Part shown: piece after piece, positions 7,695 to 16,346 of the stretch
Layout of the letters: each line of letters begins with the position of its first letter
Position numbering within the stretch: position 1 is the first letter of the stretch
NCBI RefSeq assembly: GCF_021431925.1
Contig: NZ_CP090371.1
Coordinates: 930,001-994,000 of the forward strand
Source of the DNA: Halobaculum sp. CBA1158
Lineage (GTDB): Archaea > Halobacteriota > Halobacteria > Halobacteriales > Haloferacaceae
DNA: 64,000 nt
Direction: 5' to 3'
Made by a program: the position numbers and the translations under genes
The notes under the pieces: model-generated
The model's database searches: none
What the model was told of the DNA's origin: nothing
What the model saw: the letters and a program-made list of their open reading frames with translations, nothing else

Positions 7695-8954
7695 ATGCGG
7701 CACCTCGCCCTCCTCGCCGCGCTGGTGCTTCTCGGCTCGGTCGTGGCCGGGTCGTCGCTGGCGGCGGCCGACGCCTCGCCGGCCGCCCCGTCGCCGACGG
7801 CGACCCCCGAGCGACCGGCGCTCGCGGGCGCGGGCGACCCGGCGGCGCTGGCGATCGCAGCGCCCGAGACGAACTTCACCGTCTCGCTCCGCGAGGACGG
7901 GAGCGCCCGCTGGACCGTCGAGACGCGCTTCGACCTCGCCGACGAGGACGAGCGGGCGGCGTTCCGCGAATACGCCGACGCCTACGAGGCTGGAACGGCC
8001 GAGGACGGACCATCGGTCACTCCCTTCCGCAACGCCGCCCGAGAGGCGTCGGCCGTGGTCGACCGCGAGATGGCGATCGAGCGGGCGAACCGAAGCGCCA
8101 GGATAACTAACAGCTCGGGCGTTCTAGTCCTGCAGTTCACGTGGACGGAGTTCCTCGCCGAGGAAGACGACGGTGCGCTCGCGCTCGGGGACGCGTTCCG
8201 GACCGCGAACAACGGCACCTGGTTCGGATCGCTGTCCGCCTCCCAGCGGCTCGTCATCGAACCCCCCGAGGGGTACGAGGTGAGCGACGTGTCCAACGGC
8301 TTCAGCTACTCCATCAGCGACCGCCGGATCGTCGCCGAGGGACCACAGACGTTCGAGGCGGGCGACATCGGGGTGACGTACGAGCCCGGGGCGACGACCG
8401 ACGAGGGGATAGACACGTCCCTGCTCGCCGGCGTTATCGTCGCCCTACTGGTGGTCGTCGCGGTGCTGTCGTACCGCCGTAGCGACGGCGCGCTCGCGGA
8501 CGTCGCCGACGCGTACGCCGCCGACGAGAGCCCGAACGACGCCGCTCGCGGCGCGGAGCCGAGGACGGGAGAGGCGGACGAGCGTGCCAGCGGGGCGGCG
8601 ACGTCCTCCGATGCCGGCGCGGGAACGGAAGACGGGAGCGTTGATCCGAGGGACTCCGAAGAAGCGGCCGTCGGACCGACCGAGGAGGAACTCGAACTGC
8701 TCTCCGACGAGGAGCGCGTCGAACGACTGTTGGAGCGACACGGCGGCCGGATGCGCCAGGCGACCATCGTCAGCGAGACCGCCTGGTCGGATGCGAAGGT
8801 GTCGCAGTTGCTCTCGGCGATGGCCGACGAGGGGCGTGTCGAGAAGCTCAGGCTCGGCCGCGAGAACCTCATTTCGCTGGCAGACGATGACGGCGACGAG
8901 GACGGCGAGGACGACGCGAACGACGGAGCTGACGGGCGGGAACGACGGAGCTGA
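7695..8954 (+). CDS. Membrane-anchored winged-helix regulator with extracytoplasmic domain
   Basis: 419 residues. A signal peptide (about 1-25) leads into an extracytoplasmic beta-rich domain (about 55-235, containing NFTVSLREDGSARWTVETRF). A single transmembrane helix follows (about 240-258, LLAGVIVALLVVVAVLSY), then an acidic linker and a C-terminal winged helix-turn-helix (about 335-400, VERLLERHGGRMRQATIV and SQLLSAMADEGRVEKL). The layout fits a one-component sensor that sees an envelope signal and binds DNA from the membrane; similar haloarchaeal proteins exist without known ligands. The divergent secreted protein is a plausible target. Transcribed alone. Confidence 0.8.
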   Translation: MRHLALLAALVLLGSVVAGSSLAAADASPAAPSPTATPERPALAGAGDPAALAIAAPETNFTVSLREDGSARWTVETRFDLADEDERAAFREYADAYEAGTAEDGPSVTPFRNAAREASAVVDREMAIERANRSARITNSSGVLVLQFTWTEFLAEEDDGALALGDAFRTANNGTWFGSLSASQRLVIEPPEGYEVSDVSNGFSYSISDRRIVAEGPQTFEAGDIGVTYEPGATTDEGIDTSLLAGVIVALLVVVAVLSYRRSDGALADVADAYAADESPNDAARGAEPRTGEADERASGAATSSDAGAGTEDGSVDPRDSEEAAVGPTEEELELLSDEERVERLLERHGGRMRQATIVSETAWSDAKVSQLLSAMADEGRVEKLRLGRENLISLADDDGDEDGEDDANDGADGRERRS

Positions 8955-9060
8955 CGACGCCCGGTCGTGACCGCTCGATCTCGTCGCCGGCGGAACGACG
9001 CCGGGCCCGTTGGCGTCGGTTCCGAAACTGTTTACCTCCGACCGCGGCAACTCCCGCGCG

Positions 9061-9852
9061 ATGAAGATCCTCGTCACGGTCAAGGAGGTCGCGGAGCCGG
9101 CCGACGACTTCGAGATCGAAGGGACCGACGTGGGCGAGCAGTTCCTCGAGTACGACCTCAACGAGTGGGACGACTACGCCGTCGAGGCGGCGGTCCAGCT
9201 CTCGGAGGCGTACGACGACGTCGAGGTCGTCTCGGCCACCATCGGCCCCGAGCGCGCCGAGGAGACGATCCGAATGGCGCTTGCGAAGGGCGTCGATCGC
9301 TCGATCCGCGTGTGGGACGACGACGTGGCCGCCGCGGAACTCGACGTGGCCGCGAAGACGCGCCTGTTCGCGGCCGTCGTCGACGAGGAGGAGCCGGACC
9401 TCGTGCTCTCGGGCGTCCAGGCGGCCGACGACGGCTTCGGCGCGACGGGCGTCTCGCTGGCCGACGAGATCGGCTTCGACTGGGCGGCCGTCGTCAACGA
9501 CCTGCAGACCGAAGACGACCTCGAGACCGCGCACGTCCACCGGGAACTGGAGGGCGGTATCGAGGAGCTAACCGACGTGGACCTCCCGGCGGTGCTGACG
9601 ATCCAGACGGGGCTGAACGAGCCGCGATACGCCAGCCTCCGCGGGATCCGCCAGGCGCAGAGCAAGGAGATCGCCGAGTTCGGGCTCGACGACCTGGGAC
9701 TCGACGCCGACGCGGTCGCCTCGCCCATCTCGCGCACGGCGATGTACGAGCCGGAGACGGAGTCGGACGCGACGTACTTCGACGGCTCGCCCGAGGAGCA
9801 GGCCGAGCGGTTGGCTGACGTGCTCCGCGACAAGGGGGTGGTGTCCGAATGA
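9061..9852 (+). CDS. etfB: Electron transfer flavoprotein, beta subunit
   Basis: 263 residues. The N-terminus MKILVTVKEVAEPADDFEI and the segment LSGVQAADDGFGATG with ALTHRELE-like spacing (HVHRELEGG) match ETF beta. With the alpha subunit it carries FAD (and AMP) and passes electrons from acyl-CoA or other dehydrogenases toward the quinone pool. The open frame starts 51 bases upstream, but the ATG at 9061 is chosen because homologues begin MKI(L/A)V. It overlaps etfA by four bases (ATGA), so the pair is translationally coupled. The usual quinone oxidoreductase partner (FixC/FixX) is not in the window. Confidence 0.9.
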   Translation: MKILVTVKEVAEPADDFEIEGTDVGEQFLEYDLNEWDDYAVEAAVQLSEAYDDVEVVSATIGPERAEETIRMALAKGVDRSIRVWDDDVAAAELDVAAKTRLFAAVVDEEEPDLVLSGVQAADDGFGATGVSLADEIGFDWAAVVNDLQTEDDLETAHVHRELEGGIEELTDVDLPAVLTIQTGLNEPRYASLRGIRQAQSKEIAEFGLDDLGLDADAVASPISRTAMYEPETESDATYFDGSPEEQAERLADVLRDKGVVSE

Positions 9853-10802
9853 GCGACGTGCTCGCGGTCGCCGACCACAGGCGCGGCGAACTCCGGGACG
9901 TGAGCCTCGAGATCGTCCGTGCGGGGCGCGAGTTGGCTGACGACCTCGGCGGCGACCTCCACGTGGCGGTGATCGCCGGCGACGTGGACGCGTTCGCCGG
10001 TCGACTCTCGCTCGAGGGCGTCGACGCGATCCACACCGTCGACGCGGGCGAGGAGTTCAACCACGACCTGTACGCCGGCGCGACGACGGCGCTGTACGAG
10101 GAGCTCGCGCCGACGGCCGTCCTCATGCCGAACTCCGTCAACGGCCTCGACTACGCGCCGGCGGTCGCGAACCGCCTCGATCTCCCGCTGGTCAGCGACG
10201 CAGTCGGCCTCTCGTACGACGGTGGACTGGAGGCGACCCGCGAGATGTACGGCTCGAAGGTCGAGACGACCGTCGAACTGACCGAGGAGCCGTTCGCGGT
10301 CACGGTCCGCGGCGGCGAGTGGGCGGCCGTCGAGGCCGACGCCGACGTGCCCGTCGAGGCGTTCGTGTACGACTTCGACGAATCGGCGTCCGGCGCTCGA
10401 GTGCAGGGGTTCGAGGAGGTCGGTGCCGGCGACGTGGACATCGCCGAGGCGGAGTTCCTCGTCTCGATCGGCCGCGGTATCGAGGAGGAGGAGAACCTCG
10501 AACTGATCGAAGAACTCGTCGAGGCCACCGGCGCGACGCTGTCCTCCTCGCGACCGATCGTCGACAACGGGTGGCTGCCGAAGAACCGCCAGGTCGGCCA
10601 GTCCGGAAAGCAGGTGACGCCGGACGTCTACCTCGCGATCGGCATCTCGGGGGCCGTCCAGCACGTCGCCGGCATGAAGGGCGCGGAGACGATCATCGCG
10701 ATCAACACCGACCCGAACGCGCCGATCTTCGACATCGCGGACTACGGCGTCGTCGGCGACCTGTTCGACGTCGTCCCGGCCCTGACCGAACAGTTCTCAT
10801 AG
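9849..10802 (+). CDS. etfA: Electron transfer flavoprotein, alpha subunit
   Basis: 317 residues. The C-terminal FAD-binding region is complete: [37 protein letters not shown] and [20 protein letters not shown] (about residues 218-295). This is the diagnostic ETF-alpha signature in which the flavin sits at the subunit interface. It follows etfB with a 4-base overlap and ends the operon; the next gene is 95 bases away with its own TTTT-containing spacer. The heterodimer is cytosolic and would serve fatty acid or amino acid degradation; the partner dehydrogenases are not encoded here. Confidence 0.93.
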   Translation: MSDVLAVADHRRGELRDVSLEIVRAGRELADDLGGDLHVAVIAGDVDAFAGRLSLEGVDAIHTVDAGEEFNHDLYAGATTALYEELAPTAVLMPNSVNGLDYAPAVANRLDLPLVSDAVGLSYDGGLEATREMYGSKVETTVELTEEPFAVTVRGGEWAAVEADADVPVEAFVYDFDESASGARVQGFEEVGAGDVDIAEAEFLVSIGRGIEEEENLELIEELVEATGATLSSSRPIVDNGWLPKNRQVGQSGKQVTPDVYLAIGISGAVQHVAGMKGAETIIAINTDPNAPIFDIADYGVVGDLFDVVPALTEQFS

Positions 10803-10897
10803 GTCGGCTCCGGCTCCCGCCGGGCGACCGCTTTCGCCCCCGGCCCTCGCTCCCGCATTCGGTACCCTCTTTTCGGCCCGGCCCCGATACGCGGTAG

Positions 10898-11740
10898 ATG
10901 GAGTACCTGGAGCGTCGGGTCGCGATGGCGAACGAGCGTCTCACCGAAGTGACGGGGGCGGTCGAACCCGCGACGCTGTCAGACGAGATCGAGCACGTCG
11001 CGCTCGCGGGCGGCAAGCGCGTTCGTCCGACCGTAACGCTCCTGTCGTGTGAGGCCGCCGGCGGCGACCCCGAGGAGGCGGTCGACTTCGCCGTCGGCGT
11101 CGAACTCGTCCACAACGCCTCCCTCGTCATCGACGACATCATCGACCGTTCGGACGTGCGCCGCGGTACCGCCAGCGCCTGGGCGGAGTTCGGCTACGGC
11201 CCCGCGATCATCTCCTCCGACGGGATGCTCGGCGAGGCGTTTCACCTCTTCTCGAGCGACGAACGGGCGATGCAGGTCGTCGCCGAGGCCATGGTCGAGT
11301 TGGGCGAAGGCGAGGCGACGGAACTGGTCGCGAAGCCGACGAACGAGGCGGAGTACATGACGCTCGCGCGGCGCAAGACGGGCGCGCTGTTTCGCGCGGC
11401 CGCCGAACTCGGCGCGGTCGCCGCCGGTGCCGACGGCTTCACCGTCGAGGCATTCGGCGACTACGCCGAGCGCGTCGGCGTCGCCTTCCAGATCCGCGAC
11501 GACGTACTCGACGCGACCGCCGACGCCGACGACCTTGGGAAGCCGACCGGCGTCGACGAGGCGGTCGACCGCCCGTCGCTGCTGCAGGTGACGGACCTCA
11601 CCCCAGAGGAGGCCGACCAACGCGCCCGCGACCAGGCTGACGCCGCGCTGGAGGCGCTGGAGACCGCGGGTATCGGGGAGTCCGACGCCCGCGGATACCT
11701 GCGGGACCTGGCGGAGTTCGTGGTCGTGCGGGAGCGGTAG
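10898..11740 (+). CDS. Polyprenyl diphosphate synthase family protein
   Basis: 280 residues, short for the family (commonly 300-350). Visible motifs: GGKRVRP (about 29-35), the first aspartate-rich motif in SLVIDDIIDRSDVRRG (about 75-90) and the second in IRDDVLD (about 198-204). These bind magnesium and the allylic and homoallylic diphosphates used to extend isoprenoids in the cytosol. Odd point: the stretch after the second motif, usually with a conserved Lys-Thr pair, reads VDEAVDRPSLL, so chain length or even activity may differ from the main geranylgeranyl synthase. It may supply quinone side chains or lipids. Read alone downstream of etfA. Confidence 0.85.
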   Translation: MEYLERRVAMANERLTEVTGAVEPATLSDEIEHVALAGGKRVRPTVTLLSCEAAGGDPEEAVDFAVGVELVHNASLVIDDIIDRSDVRRGTASAWAEFGYGPAIISSDGMLGEAFHLFSSDERAMQVVAEAMVELGEGEATELVAKPTNEAEYMTLARRKTGALFRAAAELGAVAAGADGFTVEAFGDYAERVGVAFQIRDDVLDATADADDLGKPTGVDEAVDRPSLLQVTDLTPEEADQRARDQADAALEALETAGIGESDARGYLRDLAEFVVVRER

Positions 11741-11873
11741 GACGCAGTCCGTCCGCGGATCGTCGCTCCGTGGGGACGGTCAGCGTGGGTCGCGACCGAC
11801 CGCCGGGCCGTCTCAGCGCCCCTTCGGGTCACGAGACCCGATGGGTCAAACCGTCGTTTGGTCTTCGAGACGA

Positions 11874-11880
11874 TTTATTT
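11874..11880 (+). promoter_or_regulatory. TATA box of the Tat lipoprotein gene
   Basis: TTTATTT lies 24 bases before the ATG at 11904, the spacing expected for a leaderless haloarchaeal transcript. A CGGGTC/GACCCG hairpin (11825-11840) and a CAAAC/GTTTG hairpin lie just upstream. Confidence 0.65.
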
Positions 11881-11903
11881 CCGATCCGCCACGAGACCCC
11901 GAC

Positions 11904-12329
11904 ATGGACCGACGGGAGTTCCTCGCGGCCGCAGCGGGCGGAGGCCTCGTGTCGACTGCCGGTTGTTCCGGCGTTTCGGAGGACCCGGGGCCGTTCGACT
12001 TCGGAATCACAAACTGGCGGCGGCGGGAGTACACGGCCGAAGTACTGCTCCGGAAGAACGAGGACGTGGAACTGATCGACGGCCGGTTTGACATCGCCGC
12101 CAACGAGCCCGACCGCGAGGACCCGCCGGGGATCTACCTCCGGGACGTCACGCGCGTTCGAAACGGGGACGTCATCGACGCTCGAGTGGCTCTCGACGGC
12201 GAGCCCTATCGCGGACGCTACGAGGTAACGTGTAACCGAACGGCGGACTTCGAGAACGACTTCTTCCTCCGTATCCGCTCCGGCGACGCGGGCAGGATCG
12301 AGTTCTCTGGCAGCGAGTGCGGCGTGTAG
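11904..12329 (+). CDS. Tat-exported lipoprotein, function unknown
   Basis: 141 residues. The N-terminus DRREFLAAAAGGGLVSTAGC carries a twin-arginine motif (RRxFL) and a lipobox ending at Cys20, so the mature protein is expected to be lipid-anchored outside the membrane after Tat export, the usual route in haloarchaea. The rest is a small beta-rich domain (FDFGITNWRRREYTAEVLL, GRYEVTCNRT) with two or three Cys residues. The ATG at 11904 is chosen over the upstream one at 11841 because it gives a clean Tat signal and sits 24 bases after a TATA box. No recognised family; neighbours give no hint. Confidence 0.75.
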   Translation: MDRREFLAAAAGGGLVSTAGCSGVSEDPGPFDFGITNWRRREYTAEVLLRKNEDVELIDGRFDIAANEPDREDPPGIYLRDVTRVRNGDVIDARVALDGEPYRGRYEVTCNRTADFENDFFLRIRSGDAGRIEFSGSECGV

Positions 12330-12547
12330 GCCGGTCCGGTCGCGACGCCGGCCCGGTCGATCGTCGCTCGGCATTCGGCCACGACCGACGCTCCGTCACC
12401 GGGCGGACGCTCCACCACCGGACGACCGGTACGTGCCCAGCCGCAACCCACCGGCACGTTCTCGGAGACCCGCGTGGAACCGACGCCGTGTACGTCGTGG
12501 AGGCACCGGTATCCCTGCGCGGTCACACGTACCGTACCGTACCGCGA

Positions 12548-12705
12548 GCGAGCCAGCCGACGGCTGGCGAGCGAGCGGCCTTTTGATCATCATCAGAATC
12601 GCGGAGCGATTCTGATTAGCAGTCGGATTCTTCGAATCCGACCGCATGAACGGGTTTTGGCGGGGGTCGAGCGCGCCTTCGGCGCGCGAGGCCCCGGTGA
12701 AAAGC
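12548..12705 (+). repeat. Multi-hairpin intergenic element, copy 1
   Basis: Four consecutive hairpins fill the convergent gap between the lipoprotein gene and korB: GCCAGCC/GGCTGGC (12552-12568); an 11-base perfect stem ATCAGAATCGC/GCGATTCTGAT with a 3-base loop (12592-12616); a 9-base stem GTCGGATTC/GAATCCGAC (12622-12642); and GCGCGCC/GGCGCGC inside a GGGG/CCCC stem (12662-12695). Linkers such as GAGCGAGCGG with TTTTGA, and CATGAACGGGTTTT, recur in copy 2 at 55526-55690 in the opposite orientation. The rest of the gap (12330-12547) shows only a small GTACC triplet repeat near 12530 and no gene. Role unknown. Confidence 0.8.
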
Positions 12706-12711
12706 GGTTCG

Positions 12712-13578
12712 TTAGTAGAACTCTCTCACGAGGTCCATCGCGCCCTCCGGCGCGCCGGAGTCGTCGATGTCGGCCATGCTGGAGTCGAGCCCGTGGGTCT
12801 CCTCGTACGGCACCGATTCCTCGTCCTGGTAGAGCACGCCCATGTACTCCTTGTCGGCGTCGAGGACCTTCTCCTTGGCCGCCTCGCGGTCGTGCGGGTC
12901 GTAGTCCGTCTCCTGCAGGTCCACGAGGGAGTCGCGGAAGTAGTCGTACGTGTCCACGTCGTTGAAGGTGACGCACGGCGAGAACACGTTGACGAAGCCG
13001 AAGCCGTCGTGCTCGATGGCCTTCCGGACGATCTCCTGGTGACGCAGGGCGTCAGAGGAGAACGACTGGGCGATGAACGTCGCGCCCGAGGCGAGCGCGA
13101 GCGCGAGGGGGTTGACGGGCGGCTGCTGGGGCCCGTCCGGCGTCGTCGCCGTCTCGAAGTCCTCCCGGCTGGTCGGGGAGGCCTGCCCCTTCGTCAGCCC
13201 GTAGATCCGGTTGTCCATCACGACGTAGCTCATGTCGACGTTGCGGCGGACGGCGTGGACGAAGTGGCCCGCGCCGATGGAGTAGCCGTCGCCGTCGCCG
13301 CCGGCGACCATGACCTCGAGGTCGGGGTTGGCCATCTTGACGCCCGCACCGACCGGGAGCGCGCGGCCGTGGACGCCGTGGATCGCGTAGCTGTGCATGT
13401 ACGTGCCGATCTTGCCCGAACAGCCGATGCCGGCGACGACGAAGGTGTTGTCGGGGTCGTTGCCCGTCTCCGCCAGCGCCTTCATCATGCCGTTCATCGT
13501 CCCGAAGTCGCCGCACCCGGGACACCACGTGGGCTGCTTGTCGGATTTGAAGTCGGTGAATTTGACCTGGGAACTCAT
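12712..13578 (-). CDS. korB: 2-oxoacid:ferredoxin oxidoreductase, beta subunit (2-oxoglutarate type)
   Basis: 288 residues. The thiamine diphosphate-binding beta subunit: WCPGCGDFG (about 18-26, two of the Cys that hold an iron-sulfur cluster), GIGCSGKIGTYMH, and the TPP/Mg motif GGDGDGYSIGAGH with the MDNRIYGLTKGQ block. With KorA it oxidises a 2-oxoacid plus CoA to acyl-CoA and CO2, reducing ferredoxin, and replaces the NAD-linked 2-oxoacid dehydrogenase complexes. The ATG overlaps the korA stop (ATGA). I favour the 2-oxoglutarate over the pyruvate enzyme because its partner is about 590 residues, shorter than haloarchaeal PorA as I recall it. A T4 run follows the stop on the minus strand. 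Confidence 0.88.
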   Translation of the reverse strand: MSSQVKFTDFKSDKQPTWCPGCGDFGTMNGMMKALAETGNDPDNTFVVAGIGCSGKIGTYMHSYAIHGVHGRALPVGAGVKMANPDLEVMVAGGDGDGYSIGAGHFVHAVRRNVDMSYVVMDNRIYGLTKGQASPTSREDFETATTPDGPQQPPVNPLALALASGATFIAQSFSSDALRHQEIVRKAIEHDGFGFVNVFSPCVTFNDVDTYDYFRDSLVDLQETDYDPHDREAAKEKVLDADKEYMGVLYQDEESVPYEETHGLDSSMADIDDSGAPEGAMDLVREFY

Positions 13579-15347
13579 GCTTGCACCTCCTGGCCCTCGC
13601 CGGCGGCCAGCGCCTCCGTGATCTCGTTGGCGAGTTCGTCCGCCTTGAACTGCACGCCGTTGTACTTGTTCACTCGCTTCACGCGCTGAAGCGTGTCGTG
13701 TTCGAGCACGTCCGCGAACTGTCCGGTCGCGTTACACTCGACCACGACGACCTCCTCGGCGGCCTCGAACTCCTCGGTGAGGTCCGGCCGCGGGAAGAGG
13801 TACGGCACCGAGAGGATCCGCACGTCGACGCCGTCCTCCTCGAGGAACTCCAGCGCCTCCACGAGCGTCCCCTCGTTCGACCCCCACGTGACGATCAGGT
13901 TGTCCGCGTCGGCGTCGCCGAACTCCCGCGGGGAGAAGTCCTCGCGCTCGCGGGCGGTCTCGACCTTCCGGTTCCGCTTGTCGACCTGCTCGATGCGCAT
14001 CTCGGTGTCCTCCGTCCGGCGGCCCTGCTCGTCGTGTTCCAGGCCGGTGGACATGTGTGCGCCGCCCTCCGTGCCGGGGAACGCGCGGGGGCTGATGCCG
14101 TCGTCTGTGATCTCGTGGGGCTTGAAGCCGCCTGATTCCGTCTGATGCTCGCCGATGGTCTCCTCGTCGACGACCTTACCGCGGTCGATCTCGACGGCGT
14201 CCATGTCGAAGGCGTCAGGCTCGAACGTCTGCTCGGTGACCGCCATCGCGAGATCCGAGGCGAGGTACACCGGCGTCTGGTACTTCTCGGCGAGGTTGAA
14301 CGCCTCGACGGTCTTCCAGAAGCACTCCTCGACCGAGGTGGGCGCGAGGACGAACCGCGGGATCTCGCCGTGCCCGCCGTACAGCATCATGTTGAGGTCG
14401 CCCTGCTCCTGCTTGGTCGGCATCCCCGTCGAGGGGCCCGAGCGCATCACGTCACAGATGACCAGCGGCGTCTCCGAGGTGGCGACGAGCCCGAACGTCT
14501 CGGTCATCAGGTCGATGCCGGGCCCCGAGGTCGCGGTCATCGAGCGCGCGCCGGCGCGGGCGGCACCGAGCGCGAGGTTGATCGCGGCGAGCTCGTCTTC
14601 CGCCTGGACGACGTGGCCGCCGAAGTTCTCGATCCGCCCCTTCAGGTACGTCATCACGTCCGTCGCGGGCGTGATCGGGTAGCCGGCGTAGTACTTGCAG
14701 CCGGCGGCGATGGCACCCATGCCGATCGCCTCGTCGCCGTTGAGCAGGACGTAGTCGTTGTCGGTGGTGTCGAGGTCGTAGTCGAGGTCGGCGTCGGCGT
14801 AGTGCTCCTGGACGTGCTCCTGACCCAGTCGGGCGGCCTGCTTGTTGTTCTCGACGAGGGCCGTCCCCTTGTCGCTGAACCGCTTCTTCAGCGAGGAATC
14901 GAGGTGCTCGATGTCGAAGTCGGCGGCCTCACAGGCCGCCCCCAGCGCGACGACGTTCGCCATGATCGCGCCGCCGGCGTCCTCCGCGAGGCTCTTGAGC
15001 GGCACGTCCAGCCCGATCATCCCCTCGGGGATCTCGACGTCCTGCATCGTCGTTCGCTCGCCGTCGTAGATGATGATCGAGCCCTCGTGGAGCTCGTCGA
15101 GGTTCTCCTCGATCGTTCGTGGCGTGAGCGCGACGAGGACGTCCAGTCGGTCGACGACCGACCGGACCTTCTCCGTGGAGGTTCGCACCTTGTAGGCGGT
15201 GTACCCGCCACGGATCCGGGAGGCGAAGTCCTTCGACGTGAAGACGTGTCGACCCGCCCGGGAGAGCGCCTGCGCGAAGATCTTCCCGGTGGAGTCGATG
15301 CCATCGCCGGCCTCCCCGCCGATGGCCCAGTTGAAGTCCGCTGGCAT
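13575..15347 (-). CDS. korA: 2-oxoacid:ferredoxin oxidoreductase, fused gamma-alpha subunit
   Basis: 590 residues, the haloarchaeal arrangement with the gamma domain fused in front of alpha. The gamma part (about 1-180) has GGEAGDGIDSTGKIFAQAL and SRIRGGYTAYKVR. The alpha part (about 205-590) has YPITPATDVMTYL, QAEDELAAINLALGAARAG and ATSGPGIDLM, followed by the transketolase C-like segment. It forms a heterodimer or tetramer with KorB in the cytosol. The frame extends upstream of 15347, but MPADFNWAIGGEAGDG is the natural start. An inverted repeat, AAAAGCC-N19-GGCTTTT, lies 29-61 bases before the ATG and could be an operator. Confidence 0.88.
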   Translation of the reverse strand: MPADFNWAIGGEAGDGIDSTGKIFAQALSRAGRHVFTSKDFASRIRGGYTAYKVRTSTEKVRSVVDRLDVLVALTPRTIEENLDELHEGSIIIYDGERTTMQDVEIPEGMIGLDVPLKSLAEDAGGAIMANVVALGAACEAADFDIEHLDSSLKKRFSDKGTALVENNKQAARLGQEHVQEHYADADLDYDLDTTDNDYVLLNGDEAIGMGAIAAGCKYYAGYPITPATDVMTYLKGRIENFGGHVVQAEDELAAINLALGAARAGARSMTATSGPGIDLMTETFGLVATSETPLVICDVMRSGPSTGMPTKQEQGDLNMMLYGGHGEIPRFVLAPTSVEECFWKTVEAFNLAEKYQTPVYLASDLAMAVTEQTFEPDAFDMDAVEIDRGKVVDEETIGEHQTESGGFKPHEITDDGISPRAFPGTEGGAHMSTGLEHDEQGRRTEDTEMRIEQVDKRNRKVETAREREDFSPREFGDADADNLIVTWGSNEGTLVEALEFLEEDGVDVRILSVPYLFPRPDLTEEFEAAEEVVVVECNATGQFADVLEHDTLQRVKRVNKYNGVQFKADELANEITEALAAGEGQEVQA

Positions 15348-15375
15348 ACTGGTCACACCTTCCCACGGTCGGTGG

Positions 15376-15408
15376 AAAAGCCTTCTGAATGGGGGGAGTA
15401 CGGCTTTT
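15376..15408 (-). promoter_or_regulatory. Inverted repeat upstream of korA and content of the 15348-15698 gap
   Basis: AAAAGCC (15376-15382) and GGCTTTT (15402-15408) are perfect inverted arms 19 bases apart, just upstream of korA and covering the place where its TATA/BRE should lie. Further into the 351-base gap are a TCGCCCG/CGGGCGA hairpin (15412-15434) and a near-continuous palindrome CCCGCCGC/GCGGCGGG (15501-15518). I see no gene in the gap. Confidence 0.45.
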
Positions 15409-15698
15409 TCGTCGCCCGTCGGACGCACGGGCGAGAAACAAACAAACGTCCGATCGATCGGCCCACTATCGGCAGTTCCACGGCCGAATGATCGCTTTTA
15501 CCCGCCGCTGGCGGCGGGCACGCCGGTCGGCCGCCACCGCCACGAGATTGTACGACACGCGTGATATCCGACTTCGACGGGTGACGAGAGGATCGAAGCG
15601 GCGAGAAGCGCTCGACCCGACGCCGCGGACGGTCACGGGTCGCCGTCGGTCGCGCCGGAAACGACACCTTCGGGTACCTCGGCGGGCAAGCGTCGGGC

Positions 15699-16325
15699 AT
15701 GGACGCCACAGTCGCTGTGCGGTCGGTCGCGGAGGTCGGGCCGGACACGGTCGCGGTGACGCTCGATTCGCCCCCGGAGTTCGACGCGAGGCCCGGCCAG
15801 TTCGTTCGGCTCACCGCCCTCGTCGGCGGCGAGGAGACGTCCCGCTTCTACACCGTCTCCTCGCCCGACACCGAGGGAACGTTCGAGACGACCGTCGGAC
15901 TCGACGGCGGCGACTTCTCGGCGTACCTCGCGTCGCTGGAGTCGGGCGACGAGGTCGATATCTCCGGTCCCTTCGGCGACGACTACTACGAGGGGGAGGC
16001 GCGCGCGGTCGTGATCGCTGGCGGTCCCGGCGTGGGTCCCGCCGTCGCCATCGCGGAGTCGGCACTCGACGCCGGCAACGAAGCGGCGGTGGTCTATCGG
16101 GACGACGCGCCCGCGCACGTCGAGCGACTCGAGGACGCTCGCGACCGCGGCGCGAGCGTGGTCGTCGCCGACGGCGACATCGCCGACGCGGTCGCGGACG
16201 CCGTCACCGGCGCGGACGGGGAGCAGGCGTTCGTGTACGGGTTCGCCGACTTCGTCGACGAGGCGGTCGCGGCGCTGGAGGAGGCGGGGTACGCCGGCGA
16301 CGCGAAGATCGAGAACTTCGGGTAG
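15699..16325 (+). CDS. Ferredoxin-NADP reductase-like FAD/NAD oxidoreductase
   Basis: 208 residues. The FAD-binding RFYTVSSPD motif (RxYxxxS, about residues 49-57) follows a short beta-barrel. A nucleotide-binding IAGGPGVGPAVAIAE stretch (about 108-122) begins the NAD(P) half, and the chain ends in EEAGYAGDAKIENFG. No iron-sulfur domain is attached, so it probably moves electrons between NAD(P)H and a separate ferredoxin or similar carrier in the cytosol. It sits 350 bases from the divergent korA, which also handles ferredoxin; a link is possible but not shown. It is convergent with the phosphodiesterase gene (21-base gap). Confidence 0.8.
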   Translation: MDATVAVRSVAEVGPDTVAVTLDSPPEFDARPGQFVRLTALVGGEETSRFYTVSSPDTEGTFETTVGLDGGDFSAYLASLESGDEVDISGPFGDDYYEGEARAVVIAGGPGVGPAVAIAESALDAGNEAAVVYRDDAPAHVERLEDARDRGASVVVADGDIADAVADAVTGADGEQAFVYGFADFVDEAVAALEEAGYAGDAKIENFG

Positions 16326-16346
16326 CTCGCGCGGGCGACGGTCCCG

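Noticed and set aside
12218-12526. Minus-strand open frame of 102 codons after the lipoprotein gene
   Set aside because: It overlaps the lipoprotein gene antisense, shows no family pattern and continues into repeat DNA.
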